Positions 10,768 to 22,344 of a stretch of DNA of 64,000 nt are shown piece by piece. The stretch comes from Tragulus kanchil (lineage: Eukaryota > Chordata > Mammalia > Artiodactyla > Tragulidae): assembly GCA_022376925.1 (NCBI GenBank), contig JAIOJX010000004.1, positions 122,785,123 to 122,849,122 on the forward strand, in the 5' to 3' direction. Positions within the stretch are counted from its first letter, which is position 1. Every line of letters starts with the position of its first letter. The notes beneath the pieces were generated by a model. It saw only the letters and a program-made list of their open reading frames with translations. It ran no database searches and was not told where the DNA came from. The translations under genes and the position numbers were made by a program.

Positions 10768-11035
10768 TTTTATTTATTTTTAATTTATTTTATTGGCTGC
10801 ACTCGAGCTTCCTCTAGTTGCCATGAGTTGGCTGGTCTTCATCATGGTGGGTGGGCCTCTCATTGCGGTAACTTCTCTTGTTGAAGCTTGAGGGTTCTAC
10901 AGTGCACGGGCTCAGTAGTAGTGTCATGTGGGCTTAGTTGCTACAAGGCATGTGGGATCTTCTCAGACCAGATATCAAACCCATGTCCCCTGCATTGGCA
11001 GGCAGATTCTTAACCACTGGACCATTGGGGAAGTC
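10768..11035 (-). mobile_element. CHR-type SINE
   Basis: Full-length inverted copy: the A/T-rich tail is on the left, 'ttggctgcactcgagcttcc' and 'gtgggcttagttgctac' are in the body, and it ends 'accattggggaagtctct'. Confidence 0.85.
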
Positions 11036-11430
11036 TCTTTATTTTTTAATTGATGTACAGGTGATTTACAATATCGTGTTAATTTCTTTTGCGCAATGGA
11101 ATGACTCAGGTAATACATACTCATTACCTTTTATAGTCTTTTCCATTCTAGTTTATCCTAGGATATTGAATATAGTCCCCTGTGCTATACAGTAGGACCT
11201 TGTTTATCCACTCTATAGGTAATAGTTTGCATCTGCTAATCCCAAACTTCCAGTCCATCCCTCCCCTCTTTGCTCATCACAAGTCTGTTCTCTACGTGAG
11301 TCTGTTTCTGTTCATAGATGGATTCATCTCTGTCATATTTTAGATTCCACATATAAGTGACCTCATACTTTATTTGTCTTTCTTTTTCTGACTTCACCTC
11401 GTATGAAAATCTCTAGATGCAACCAGAAAA
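11036..11430 (-). mobile_element. L1 3' end fragment
   Basis: 'ttaattgatgtacaggtgat', 'cagtcccctgtgctatacag'-like sequence, 'atcccaaacttccagtccat' and 'ttagattccacatataagtg' mark the inverted artiodactyl L1 3' UTR. Confidence 0.85.
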
Positions 11431-11497
11431 CATAATTTTAAACTGTTGTTTTAATAAATGTACCCAAGAGGAGGGATAGCTGTTTAAAAACCAGTGG

Positions 11498-11745
11498 GGG
11501 AACTTCCCTGGTGGTTCAGTGGCTAAGATGTCAAGGTGGAGTGGTGGTAGAAGGATCCACCTGCCAATGCAAGAGACACAAGAGATGTGGATTCCATCCC
11601 TCGATCAGGAAGATCCCCTGGAGGAGGAAATGGCAACCCACTCCAGTATCCTTGCCTGGAGAATCCCATGGACAGAGGAGCCTGGCAGGCTATAGTCCTT
11701 GGGGTTGCAAAGAGTTGGACACAACTGAACATGCATGCAAACACT
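11498..11745 (+). mobile_element. Bov-tA/BovA2 SINE with ~30-bp internal insertion
   Basis: Head 'cttccctggtggttcagtgg' is followed by about 30 extra bases ('tcaaggtggagtggtggtag') before 'ccacctgccaatgcaagag'. The BovA body is otherwise complete, ending 'gttggacacaactgaac'. Confidence 0.85.
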
Positions 11746-11750
11746 TTTAA

Positions 11751-11873
11751 AAATTTTTGATTTTGTTGGATGCGCCACACAGCATGTGGAATCTCAGGTC
11801 CCCAACTATGGAAGGAGCTCATGCCCACTAGCGGAAGCATAGAGTCCTAACCACTGGACCGACAGGGAACTCC
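11751..11873 (-). mobile_element. CHR-type SINE (short)
   Basis: Inverted short CHR: 'ttggatgcgccacacagcat', '...cactggaccgacaggg' and 'aactccc'. Part of it is repeated at 12887-12967 by D2. Confidence 0.75.
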
Positions 11874-11889
11874 CAGTAGTTAATCACTT

Positions 11890-12535
11890 TTGTTAATTGC
11901 TTGCTTAAAGCTCTTCAGTGACTCCCTGACACTTACTGATGAAATCCAAATATACAAGAAGATTTTCCATGATTTAGTTCCCGCCTACCTCATCCACCAA
12001 ACCTCCCACTACTCTGTGGGTGCACCCCAAGCAATAGCCTCACTGAGTTGTTTGTTGAATATTTTATTGTTATGTATTCCTTTATTTGGCTGTGCTGGGT
12101 CTTCATTGTGGTACATGGGATCTTTGATCTTAGACAGTATGCGGGATCTTTAGTTGCAGCATGTGGGATCTGGTTCCCTAAGAACTGAACGTAGGCCCCT
12201 GTGTTGGGAGTATGGAGTCTTAGCCACCAAACTTCCAGAGAAGTCCCCTTCATTTCAAATTACTTTTAAATCTCTAAACACTCCTCGCCCTGGCTCTTAC
12301 CTCCATTCACTTTATATCTCTCTCTGCCTGGAATTCCCTGTATCATCTGTCCGCAAACCTCAAGACCTAATGCAAGACTTTCCTGATCAGCTTGGCCCTT
12401 TCCCGACCTCAGGTGCAGTCGAGCACACCCTGTGCACCTCACCCTGAGACAGCACTTATCACCTGTTTCCTGTCTGTCTCCAGGACTTACTGGGAGTTCC
12501 TATCAGGCAAGTACTGTATATTATTCACCTCTGCG
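11890..12535 (+). mobile_element. L2 LINE fragment interrupted by a SINE
   Basis: 'aagctcttcagtgactccct', 'gatgaaatccaaatatacaa', then after the SINE 'cctggaattccctgtatcat' and 'gacagcacttatcacctgtt' follow the L2 3' consensus order. The interruption is at about 12062-12247. A second copy lies at 12984-13631 through D2. Confidence 0.65.
12062..12247 (-). mobile_element. CHR-type SINE in L2
   Basis: 'tttggctgtgctgggtcttc', 'agttgcagcatgtgggatct' and 'acttccagagaagtcccc'. Inverted copy nested in L2. Confidence 0.8.
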
Positions 12536-13155
12536 AGACACAAGAGAGTTTATTAGACTTTTTTAAAAAAAAATGAATGAATTGATGAATAAGCAAGTCA
12601 AGACAGAAGGAGAAAAGGTTCTAGAAATGTAAGACTAGAGTGACAGACAAGATGACCAGGGAAGAAGGGGTCAGGAAGGGCAGCATCAGACAAAGGGACA
12701 GGCACCCGTGGCTGCTTTTATTTATGTTTGAGGCAACAGATGGGACATAAAATATTCAGAAGCTGAGTGCGTCATCTCTTTTGAGAAATTTCTAATCAGC
12801 TAAAAGGGGAGACTCGTGGTGGTTTCAGCCTTCCCTATCTGCTTGGAAGGCTCAAGGGAATCGGAGCCATTAGCTATAAAAATAAACTCAGGTCCCCAAC
12901 TATGGAAGGAGCTCATGCCCACTAGCGGAAGCATAGAGTCCTAACCACTGGACCGACAGGGAACTCCCAGTAGTTAATCACTTTTGTTAATTGCTTGCTT
13001 AAAGCTCTTCAGTGACTCCCTGACACTTACTGATGAAATCCAAATATACAAGAAGATTTTCCATGATTTAGTTCCCGCCTACCTCATCCACCAAACCTCC
13101 CACTACTCTGTGGGTGCACCCCAAGCAATAGCCTCACTGAGTTGTTTGTTGAATA

Positions 13156-13341
13156 TTTTATTGTTATGTATTCCTTTATTTGGCTGTGCTGGGTCTTCAT
13201 TGTGGTACATGGGATCTTTGATCTTAGACAGTATGCGGGATCTTTAGTTGCAGCATGTGGGATCTGGTTCCCTAAGAACTGAACGTAGGCCCCTGTGTTG
13301 GGAGTATGGAGTCTTAGCCACCAAACTTCCAGAGAAGTCCC
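13156..13341 (-). mobile_element. CHR-type SINE, duplicated copy
   Basis: D2 second copy of 12062..12247. Confidence 0.8.
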
Positions 13342-13985
13342 CTTCATTTCAAATTACTTTTAAATCTCTAAACACTCCTCGCCCTGGCTCTTACCTCCAT
13401 TCACTTTATATCTCTCTCTGCCTGGAATTCCCTGTATCATCTGTCCGCAAACCTCAAGACCTAATGCAAGACTTTCCTGATCAGCTTGGCCCTTTCCCGA
13501 CCTCAGGTGCAGTCGAGCACACCCTGTGCACCTCACCCTGAGACAGCACTTATCACCTGTTTCCTGTCTGTCTCCAGGACTTACTGGGAGTTCCTATCAG
13601 GCAAGTACTGTATATTATTCACCTCTGCGAGACACAAGAGAGTTTATTAGACTTTTTTAAAAAAAAGAATGAATGAATTGATGAATAAGCAAGTCAAGAC
13701 AGAAGGAGAAAAGGTTCTAGAAATGTAAGACTAGAGTGACAGACAAGATGACCAGGGAAGAAGGGGTCAGGAAGGGCAGCATCAGACAAAGGGACAGGCA
13801 CCCGTGGCTGCTTTTATTTATGTTTGAGGCAACAGATGGGACATAAAATATTCAGAAGCTGAGTGCGTCATCTCTTTTGAGAAATTTCTAATCAGCTAAA
13901 AGGGGAGACTCGTGGTGGTTTCAGCCTTCCCTATCTGCTTGGAAGGCTCAAGGGAATCGGAGCCATTAGCTATAAAAATAAACTC

Positions 13986-14400
13986 CAGCCAGCATGGGTC
14001 TATCTGGAGCCTTCTCCCTGGGGATCCTGAGCAGCTGGTGCCTTTTTAAAAACTACTGTCCTGGGAACTGCCTCTGGCACTGAAAACTTCCGCTTCCCTA
14101 GGAATCTCCTCTGTTAGCTTATCCAGATTGTCCCATGTTTCCTAGAAAACCTGATGGCAATTCTGGGCCAGCTGGCTTTGTATGGGAACCATATTTATAC
14201 AAATCGCCATTCAGACTATGTCCTCTGACACGGCTTGGTAATGGGACAGGGTATTTGAAATTCCCAGCAAGACGGAACTACTCCCTGATATATCTCCTTC
14301 CATTGTAGAGATGAAGATTTTAGAAGAGTGTCCCTCTGTCTTTCAGTTCCAGTCCCCTCTATGTGGCCTAATGTCCTCCCTCTTGTCACAAGTCACAGTT
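13986..14400. other. unique non-coding sequence
   Basis: No repeat or exon was recognised. Confidence 0.35.
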
Positions 14401-14559
14401 TTATTTAAAAATAAAAAAATTATTTAACCGCACTGGGTCTTAATTGCAGCATGCAGAATCTTTAGTTGCGGCAGGTAGGATCTTAGTTCCCTGACCAGGG
14501 TTTGAGCCCAGGCCCACTGCATAGTGGCGTCTTAGCCCCGGGACCATCAGGGAAGCCCC
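14401..14559 (-). mobile_element. CHR-type SINE (short)
   Basis: 'accgcactgggtcttaattg', 'agcatgcagaatctttagtt', 'ccctgaccagggtttgagcc' and 'gaccatcagggaagcccc', inverted. Confidence 0.85.
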
Positions 14560-15507
14560 ACCATGCTGTGGTCTTGACTCTGGCCTCCTCCCCACATTCT
14601 TGCTTCCCAGTACATGCATTGCCCGTCTCTCTCTTCATCGCCACATCTATTTGCATCTGGGTCCTCCTTCGTACTCTCAGTTCCTTTTGTTCTCACCTTC
14701 CTACTCTTTCCTGGGCTCACCTCCTGGATCACTCAGAGGAGGGACGAGCATGGGACCAGGATGAGGCCATCAGGGGACAAATCTGCAAGTCAGGAGGTGA
14801 AGTCCAGGATTCATTTTCCTGTTGTACCGGTACAGCATGTGCAGTGACCTGCCATAACGCTTGCTGGCTTTTCTGTATACGTGCTTCTTGAGCTGCCTTT
14901 TTCTCTGCCTGTGCTTCTGGCCTTCCTCCCCTCTTTTGCACCCATGCCATTCCATAGGTGGAGGGCGCTGCTGAACCTTGGACAATAAGGCTGCTCTGGG
15001 GAGGGTCAGGAGGGAGGAGGCCATGACAGCGAGGCCACCGAGGCCCTGACCACAGAAACAGCCACGGTGTCTGAAGCTCGAGGGGCTAGAATTAAGTTAA
15101 TTCTGTAACACAACAGGCAAGAAGCCTTTGGCATTCGAGGAGACAGCCATCGTGTAAACGCCAATTGTTGTCAGTCCTTCCTCCTGTCCTCCTCACGTAA
15201 CAGCCCGTCTATAGCATTAGCTGCTCTGTGGCCGCTGGCCTGTGGCCGCTCCGGGCTTGGCTGGTTACTTTCTCTGAGTTGATGTGTCGTCAGTTTGCTG
15301 TTCTCTTCACTCTCCCTTCTCCGAGATGCTTCTTTGGGCCTTGAGTTCCTCTGACAGTGAGGCGGACGGTGTGACCCAAAGGGCTGTTGCTGACTTGATC
15401 TGGGAAGGCCCTTGACTCAGCGGTGGCCCACTGTCACTCAGCCAGGGAGCACTTGTATTCTCTCTTTAATATTTGAGCTGAAATAGGATGAAACTAGTGG
15501 AATGGAG
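14560..15507. other. unique non-coding sequence
   Basis: Open frames occur on both strands, but none has a recognisable domain or an exon-like boundary with support. No repeat was seen. Confidence 0.35.
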
Positions 15508-15652
15508 TCCTGGGTCAGGATGATTCCCTGGAGAAGGAAATGGCAACCCACTCCAGTCTTCTCGCCTGGAGAAAATCCCATGGTCAGAGAAGCCTAGCCG
15601 GTTACAGTCCATGAGACTGCAAGAGTCGGGTACAACTTATCAACTAAACCAC
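15508..15652 (+). mobile_element. BovA SINE, 5'-truncated
   Basis: Lacks the tRNA head. It starts near 'cctgggtcaggatgattccc' and continues 'aatggcaacccactccagtc' and 'gagacctagccgg'-like sequence to 'caactaaacc'. Confidence 0.8.
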
Positions 15653-15929
15653 CCCCACCATGATGGAGCTGGGCAATAAAGCTGAGAGGTTACATAGCTA
15701 AGGGAAACGGCCACTCCTTGTAATGTGCTTTTGGATAATTAAACGGAGAAGCCCACTCTGAACAAAGAAGTATGAAGTAGACTCAGAAACCATGTGGCCC
15801 AGAGAAGGGGGAGAAGGAGAGGGTCACCTCCATCCCTGAAATCTGGCTCTGCCACCCTACTGTGGGGCCACAAAGTTTCCCAGCACACGAGTCACCCTGT
15901 CACTGCACCAAAATCCTGAGGGAGTCTGG

Positions 15930-16050
15930 GTGCAGCAAAAAGGAAGCTGAGTTCTAACCCTGTCTCTGCCCGTGACCTCAAGACAGCCACTCCTGAACCT
16001 CCGTTTCCCCATTTCTAAGACATGGGAGGACAAGATGAGGTCAGTGTTTC
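15930..16050 (-). mobile_element. MIR SINE
   Basis: 'gctgagttctaaccctgtct', 'gtgacctcaagacagccact' and 'ctccgtttccccatttctaa' follow the inverted MIR consensus. Confidence 0.55.
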
Positions 16051-16361
16051 CCAGAACGGAACCTTGAACACTCATGAGGCATGCGGTGATTTCAGTGCAA
16101 AGAAACAGCCTTAAATAGCACTGAATCACAGAATAAAAATGTTATTTCTGTATCAGTCTTCCTTAACTCTCCTAAGTAAGGTAAAGAGAAACTCAGATGG
16201 GTTTTTGGCATGTTTTAAATTACTTTCAGTCACTTGGTAAGTTTCCTTTAAAAAAAGTTTTTAACATTAAGGTATCACATTAGCAGTTTTTTATACTGAA
16301 TACATGTTGAAATGACAGTAGTTTGGACATAGGGTATTAAATAAAGTCTTTAAAATTAAAA

Positions 16362-16484
16362 AAGAAATTTTGGGGGGTGCCCTGGGTGGCTTGTGGGGTC
16401 TCAGTTCCCCTACCAGGGGCTGAATGTGTGCTTTCTGCAGTGGAAGTGTGAATCTTAACCACTGTATCTCCAGGGAATTCCTCC
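16362..16484 (-). mobile_element. CHR-type SINE (short)
   Basis: Inverted short CHR: 'ggtctcagttcccctaccag', 'tgaatcttaaccactgtatc' and 'tccagggaattcc'. A second copy is at 17522-17643 (D3). Confidence 0.7.
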
Positions 16485-16549
16485 TTTAAAATTTTCTCAA
16501 GGTTGTTCAGCGAATAGATTTTAAAAGTTCTCACCACACATACATACAA

Positions 16550-16712
16550 AATTGTAACTATGCAAGGTGATGAATGTGTTAAATAACCTTATCATGGTAA
16601 TCAGTCTGCAGGATATACATATATAAAATCAAATGTACTCCTTAAACTTACATAATATTATACACCCATTACATTTCAATAAAGCTGTAAAAATGAATAC
16701 AACTTTGACATT
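16550..16712 (+). mobile_element. L1 3' terminus
   Basis: 'tcatggtaatcagtctgcag', 'tatacacccattacatttca' and 'ataaagctgtaaaaatgaa' match the forward L1 3' end. A D3 copy is at 17708-17870. Confidence 0.65.
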
Positions 16713-16827
16713 TGCTTGCTATGTATTTATTTTTACCACTATCATCTGTTCATAGGTTTTTAAGACTTTAATATCAAATTTCCATCTAAATAAGTTTAAG
16801 TGAAAGAAGATGTGCACATTGATAGCT

Positions 16828-17050
16828 ACCATTTATTGAGTGGTTACTATTGTTATTCCTAATTTTCCCAACAATTCTAAGAATCATTATTTCTATTTTA
16901 CAGCTCAGGCAACTGAGGATCAAAAGTCTGAGTATAATATGCACAAAGCCAGACAGCTAGCAGGTGAATGAACAGGGATTGGAAGCACATGTTCTGAAGG
17001 CCGTGTTTTCAGATCTGTCTGCTTCTGAAGCCCATGTCCTTTCCGCTCTC
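16828..17050 (+). mobile_element. MIR SINE
   Basis: 'accatttattgagtggttac', 'tatttctattttacagctca', 'ggcaactgaggatc' and 'agacagctagcaggtgaat' to 'gcccatgtcctttcc' is a near-complete forward MIR. A D3 copy is at 17987-18209. Confidence 0.75.
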
Positions 17051-18603
17051 TCTTGCTCCCTCTCCACCAGAATCGAATATCTGAACCCACGTTCAGGAAA
17101 CAGTTCCAGGTTAGCCACACCCAGCAGGCTTTGCTCAGACATTGCTGTGACCTCTCGGTCGACCTGGGCACTCTCCCCTTTCTGAACTCCACACCTGGTT
17201 TGCCTTTATTCAGTGTCTTGTCAGCCCTTCCTGATCACGCCTGCCATCTTCCATCTCAATTTCCGGGCCCTCGCAGCTCTGTGTATTTCATCTTTGGCCC
17301 TCCACTTTTGCTCTAGACCACTGGAAAACTCTCCTAAGTAAGGTAAAGAGAAACTCAGATGGGGTTTTGGCATGTTTTAAATTACTTTCAGTCACTTGGT
17401 AAGTTTCCTTTAAAAAGTTTTTAACATTAAGGTATCACATTAGCAGTTTTTTATACTGAATACATGTTGAAATGACAGTAGTTTGGACATAGGGTATTAA
17501 ATAAAGTCTTTAAAATTAAAAAAGAAATTTTGGGGGGTGCCCTGGGTGGCTTGTGGGGTCTCAGTTCCCTACCAGGGGCTGAATGTGTGCTTTCTGCAGT
17601 GGAAGTGTGAATCTTAACCACTGTATCTCCAGGGAATTCCTCCTTTAAAATTTTCTCAAGGTTGTTCAGCGAATAGATTTTAAAAGTTCTCACCACACAT
17701 ACATACAAAATTGTAACTATGCAAGGTGATGAATGTGTTAAATAACCTTATCATGGTAATCAGTCTGCAGGATATACATATATAAAATCAAATGTACTCC
17801 TTAAACTTACATAATATTATACACCCATTACATTTCAATAAAGCTGTAAAAATGAATACAACTTTGACATTTGCTTGCTATGTATTTATTTTTACCACTA
17901 TCATCTGTTCATAGGTTTTTAAGACTTTAATATCAAATTTCCATCTAAATAAGTTTAAGTGAAAGAAGATGTGCACATTGATAGCTACCATTTATTGAGT
18001 GGTTACTATTGTTATTCCTAATTTTCCCAACAATTCTAAGAATCATTATTTCTATTTTACAGCTCAGGCAACTGAGGATCAAAAGTCTGAGTATAATATG
18101 CACAAAGCCAGACAGCTAGCAGGTGAATGAACAGGGATTGGAAGCACATGTTCTGAAGGCCGTGTTTTCAGATCTGTCTGCTTCTGAAGCCCATGTCCTT
18201 TCCGCTCTCTCTTGCTCCCTCTCCACCAGAATCGAATATCTGAACCCACGTTCAGGAAACAGTTCCAGGTTAGCCACACCCAGCAGGCTTTGCTCAGACA
18301 TTGCTGTGACCTCTCGGTCGACCTGGGCACTCTCCCCTTTCTGAACTCCACACCTGGTTTGCCTTTATTCAGTGTCTTGTCAGCCCTTCCTGATCACGCC
18401 TGCCATCTTCCATCTCAATTTCCGGGCCCTCGCAGCTCTGTGTATTTCATCTTTGGCCCTCCACTTTTGCTCTAGACCACTGGAAAACTCTTTCTGCCCT
18501 TCACTCTTTCTCCAGAGCACTGAAAAGCAATGTCTGTCCTAATCTAGATTTGAATCCTAGCACTAGATCTGCTTTTGCATAATCAGTGTTCCTGGATGCA
18601 TTT

Positions 18604-18712
18604 CGTCAGTGAGGAACCTGAGGCTCCCAGCAGTGCTGTCATGTACCCAGGTAGATAAGATGAGAAGCCGAGAGGTGATGGCATGAACCCAGACACTCGG
18701 GCTCAGAGAAAG
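18604..18712 (+). mobile_element. MIR SINE remnant
   Basis: 'gaggaacctgaggctcccag' followed by 'gatggcatgaacccagacac' resembles diverged MIR. Confidence 0.4.
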
Positions 18713-19529
18713 ACATAGGGGACCTGAAACTGCAGTGATCTGAGTTGGGGAGCTAGGGGTCGGGGGAGGCCAGGAGGGGTGGGGAGGTTGTGGTGCTTTC
18801 TCTAGAGGGACCCAACAGGGATGAGACTGAAATGGGATTGGACGTTAGAGGAGAAGAGAAAAGAAAATTCTCATATAAGAAAGAACACCCTTAAGACATC
18901 ATACCAGCCTGTGTCCCGGGAGAATAAATGTCAGTATGGGATCTCAGGAAGAGAGCAGAGCCCATCAGCTTTAGAAAGTTGGTAGATGATACCAAATTGC
19001 AGGCGTTCTCTTCCTGTCTTGTAACTCCTTTATGTTGATCTCCAAGCTTAGCTAAATTCCAGATAACCTGGAGAAGTACCTACAATGGTCTGAGGCAGGA
19101 AAGGGCTGCTGGGCTCTCCACACAGCTCCTGAGGGCCGGGCAGTGGGCACTGCCCATCTGGAGTCCAGAGGGACCCGTAGTCAAGCCAGTATGGGTCTGT
19201 GGCAGAACGCAAGGAACTAACTGGTACAGGGCAGACTGAAGCAGAGAATGTCTTCAGATCACGTCCCTTCTCCCCAAACCTAGCCGAAGCAGCAGCCTCA
19301 GGTAAGGAGGAGAATCTGGACCCTGCTCTCCACTGACCATCAGGGTGGTCCTCTGTGCCACTGGTACTGACACACAAACACAGTCAAAAGTTATACATAA
19401 GGACTCGGAAGGTGAGTGACCTTGGATCCAAGCCACATCCACTCAGCTTCTCCAAAGGCGTAACTGGAGAGGACTGGTCGCCCTCCATGTTTGAGTTCAC
19501 CTGCACAGTAAAGTAGAAGAGCTTTTGGA
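18713..19529. other. NIM1K intron 2, unique sequence
   Basis: No repeat or exon was recognised. It is G-rich near 18750-18790. Confidence 0.4.
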
Positions 19530-19690
19530 ATCAAAGTCACATAAGATGAAACTGCTAAAGACACACTGGACTTCTTGGGACCATAGTTTCCTTATCTATA
19601 AAGTGAAAATAGAAACACTCAGCTCACACCATCGCTGTGAACATGGACTGTGGTAACGATGGCGAGCAGCTGGCATAAGGCTTGCCCTTA
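19530..19690 (-). mobile_element. MIR SINE
   Basis: 'tagtttccttatctataaag' and '...tcagctcacaccatcgctgt' to 'gctggcataaggcttgc' match inverted MIR. Confidence 0.55.
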
Positions 19691-19779
19691 GTCGAGGCTA
19701 AGTGATGTCGCCTCACTGGCCGCCCTGGCCCCGGGCTCCTAATGTGCCCCCACCGTGGACATCACTCACAGAGGTCAGG

Positions 19780-19786
19780 TCCTACC
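19780..19786 (-). other. NIM1K: splice donor of NIM1K exon
   Basis: AAAG|GTAGGA on the minus strand, immediately after the codons for SLTK. The kinase homology stops here, as expected at an exon end. Confidence 0.85.
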
Positions 19787-20128
19787 TTTGGTTAGGGAGT
19801 GAATCCCCAGCTTGACTTGGGAAAAATTCCCACTTCCGATCTCCCCTCGGATGCGGTAGAAGCCGACCCGCTTGCCCAGCGTGATCTCCCTCACCACCTT
19901 CTCATCTTGGGACATGTCCTGGGTCAGCTTCTCGAAGGGCGTCAGCTGGCGAGGCTCTCCCTCCTCGTCCTCTTTGCTGCACTCCGTCTGACAGGCACTC
20001 TCCTCGCTCTCCCGCCGGCCCCACCTGGCATAGTGGGGGTTCACCAGGTCGCCTCCATTCACATACACAGCAGTCATGGTCCACTGCAGGCTCACCTCAG
20101 CATCCCAGAGGCACCGAGCAGGGGCAGG
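19786..20128 (-). CDS. NIM1K: NIM1K first coding exon (N-terminus and start of kinase domain)
   Basis: NIM1K encodes a serine/threonine kinase of the CAMK/AMPK-related group, activated by LKB1-type upstream kinases. The start codon is at 20077-20075 (MTAVYVNGG...), and 97 codons plus one base run to 19786. The low-complexity acidic N-terminus (residues ~20-45) is followed by LTPFEKLTQDMSQDEKVVRE (44-63), then TLGKRVGFYRIRGEIGSGNF (66-85). The glycine-rich ATP loop GEIGSGNFSQVKLG is at residues 78-91. I recognise this order as NIM1K. The exon ends AAAG|GTAGGA, a good splice donor (intron from 19785 down), in phase 1. Upstream, a pyrimidine-rich tract ending CCCCAG supports an acceptor at 20129-20130, giving about 51 nt of 5' UTR. 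That boundary is inferred. The ATG has A at -3. The frame stays open upstream to 20236, but that part looks intronic. The catalytic lysine and HRD/DFG motifs lie in later exons, not in this window. Duplication D4 begins about 110 bp upstream. Confidence 0.93.
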
Positions 20129-20131
20129 CTG
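20128..20131 (-). other. NIM1K: inferred splice acceptor of NIM1K exon
   Basis: On the minus strand a C/T-rich tract, 'cctttcgactcctccccag', precedes the exon. The AG is at 20130-20129. This is inferred from sequence only. Confidence 0.55.
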
Positions 20132-20289
20132 GGGAGGAGTCGAAAGGGGGCTGAGGGAGTGGGGATGGGGAGATGGGAGGTAAAGACGGTGAGAGCCCTG
20201 TGTTCTTGAGAGCTGGGCAAAGACGCCTGGATGCACAAACCCTCTTCTAATCTTCGGTCAGCGAAAGGCGGAGACCAACGCCAGCACTG

Positions 20290-21215
20290 CCAACCCAGCC
20301 AAGCCCAAAGCCGCCTGCCTCACCGTGTGAGACATTTCACACCTGCCTTCACAGTGAACTTCCCCGCTCTCACTGGACCGTCAGGCACTCATCCAGGTAC
20401 CCTAGCCTTCATCAGGCTCCAAGGTCTTTCTGGCTGGCCTTGCCGATGCTCTGTGGTAGGTGGCTGCGTCCTAAGACAAAGGCTCCAGTTTGCTATTTCC
20501 TTTGATGGTCAGAGGATCTTCCACCCTGGTGTGTAAAAGCCCCCAGGAGACCCCCAGGTCCCCGCTGCCGGTGCTTCTCTCTGATCTTCATTTTGCAATT
20601 TTGCTGTCAAATCGTTGGGGCCCGGAGACCTGATAATCCAGACCCCAGGAAAAAGGAAACTTGCAAATTAGCCTTCTGGTCACACGGGCAGCCAGAGGAG
20701 GATTAAATCTCTGCAATGCCACTTTAGCCGGCCTTTATTTAGACGAGCTTGTCTTTAAGCCGTGAGCCGTCTCAAAAATTTGGTGGGTGCTGATTCATTC
20801 TAAGAACAGAGAATAAGCAAATACGTTAGCTGGTGTTCACATACTGGATGGCACTGATAATGAACACAGAACTGCTGGGGAAGCATCCATCTAAATGCAT
20901 CTACACATTTCAGTTCTGACTCATATCACAGTAAATGCTTGATCACATATGATTTAGTAAGAAGAAAATGTAGACAAGCACAAACACTCCTTAGTCAACA
21001 TTTCAGAAAAGCCCTCACAGGCTGTAATATAGCAAAATAACGTCTCTATTTTGTTTCTAGCAAAACCATTTTTCTGTTTCTTGATGTTTAGGAAATATGC
21101 ATGTTGTCTTGGCTTGTTTTAAAGCAAGACTTTTAAAATTATAGGATAGTCATGATGATAAAGATTTCATGTTAATCAGTTCTCAAAAGTTCTTACATTG
21201 ATTCAAATAACAATG
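20290..21215. other. NIM1K intron 1, unique sequence
   Basis: No repeat or exon was recognised before the BovB-derived element at 21221. Confidence 0.4.
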
Positions 21216-21220
21216 TGTTG

Positions 21221-21346
21221 TGAGTCCTGATGCGAAGAGCCAATTCACTGGAAAAGACTCTGATGCTGGGAAAGATTGAAGGTAGGAGGAGAAGGGGACA
21301 ACAGAGGATGAGATGGTTGGATGGCAACACTAAGTCAGTGGACATG
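21221..21346 (+). mobile_element. ART2A/BovA (BovB-derived) element, cut by duplication boundary
   Basis: 'gtcctgatgcgaagagccaa' and 'gatgctgggaaagattgaag' to 'agtggacatg'. The element ends abruptly exactly at the D4 copy boundary. The complete version is at 22345..22582. Confidence 0.85.
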
Positions 21347-22344
21347 GAGAACCCCAACGCCAGCCCCTCTTCTAATCTTCGGTCAGCGAGGCGGAGACCA
21401 ACGCCAGCACTGCCAACCCAGCCAAGCCCAAAGCCGCCTGCCTCACCGTGTGAGACATTTCACACCTGCCTTCACAGTGAACTTCCCCGCTCTCACTGGA
21501 CCGTCAGGCACTCATCCAGGTACCCTAGCCTTCATCAGGCTCCAAGGTCTTTCTGGCTGGCCTTGCCGATGCTCTGTGGTAGGTGGCTGCGTCCTAAGAC
21601 AAAGGCTCCAGTTTGCTATTTCCTTTGATGGTCAGAGGATCTTCCACCCTGGTGTGTAAAAGCCCCCAGGAGACCCCCAGGTCCCCGCTGCCGGTGCTTC
21701 TCTCTGATCTTCATTTTGCAATTTTGCTGTCAAATCGTTGGGGCCCGGAGACCTGATAATCCAGACCCCGGGAAAAAAGGAAACTTGCAAATTAGCCTTC
21801 TGGTCACACGGGCAGCCAGAGGAGGATTAAATCTCTGCAATGCCACTTTAGCCGGCCTTTATTTAGACGAGCTTGTCTTTAAGCCGTGAGCCGTCTCAAA
21901 AATTTGGTGGGTGCTGATTCATTCTAAGAACAGAGAATAAGCAAATACGTTAGCTGGTGTTCACATACTGGATGGCACTGATAATGAACACAGAACTGCT
22001 GGGGAAGCATCCATCTAAATGCATCTACACATTTCAGTTCTGACTCATATCACAGTAAATGCTTGATCACATATGATTTAGTAAGAAGAAAATGTAGACA
22101 AGCACAAACACTCCTTAGTCAACATTTCAGAAAAGCCCTCACAGGCTGTAATATAGCAAAATAACGTCTCTATTTTGTTTCTAGCAAAACCATTTTTCTG
22201 TTTCTTGATGTTTAGGAAATATGCATGTTGTCTTGGCTTGTTTTAAAGCAAGACTTTTAAAATTATAGGATAGTCATGATGATAAAGATTTCATGTTAAT
22301 CAGTTCTCAAAAGTTCTTACATTGATTCAAATAACAATGTGTTG

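Larger units (their letters stand above)
11793..13985 (+). repeat. direct duplication D2 (period ~1094)
   Basis: 11793..12889 is repeated at 12887..13985 with a 2-bp indel in an A-run as the main difference. The left boundary is inside a SINE, and the copies share only 'ctc' at the junction. Confidence 0.95.
16165..18491 (+). repeat. direct duplication D3 (period ~1159)
   Basis: 16165..17332 is repeated at 17327..18491. Six bases, 'aactct', are shared at the junction. Differences are single bases or homopolymer-length changes. Confidence 0.95.

Noticed and set aside
19902..20209. Other frames overlapping the NIM1K exon
   Set aside because: Shadow frames of the real coding exon.
20231..20536. 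Plus-strand 101-aa frame, and its duplicate at 21321
   Set aside because: Opposite strand to NIM1K, in an intron, repeated only because of D4, with no domain.
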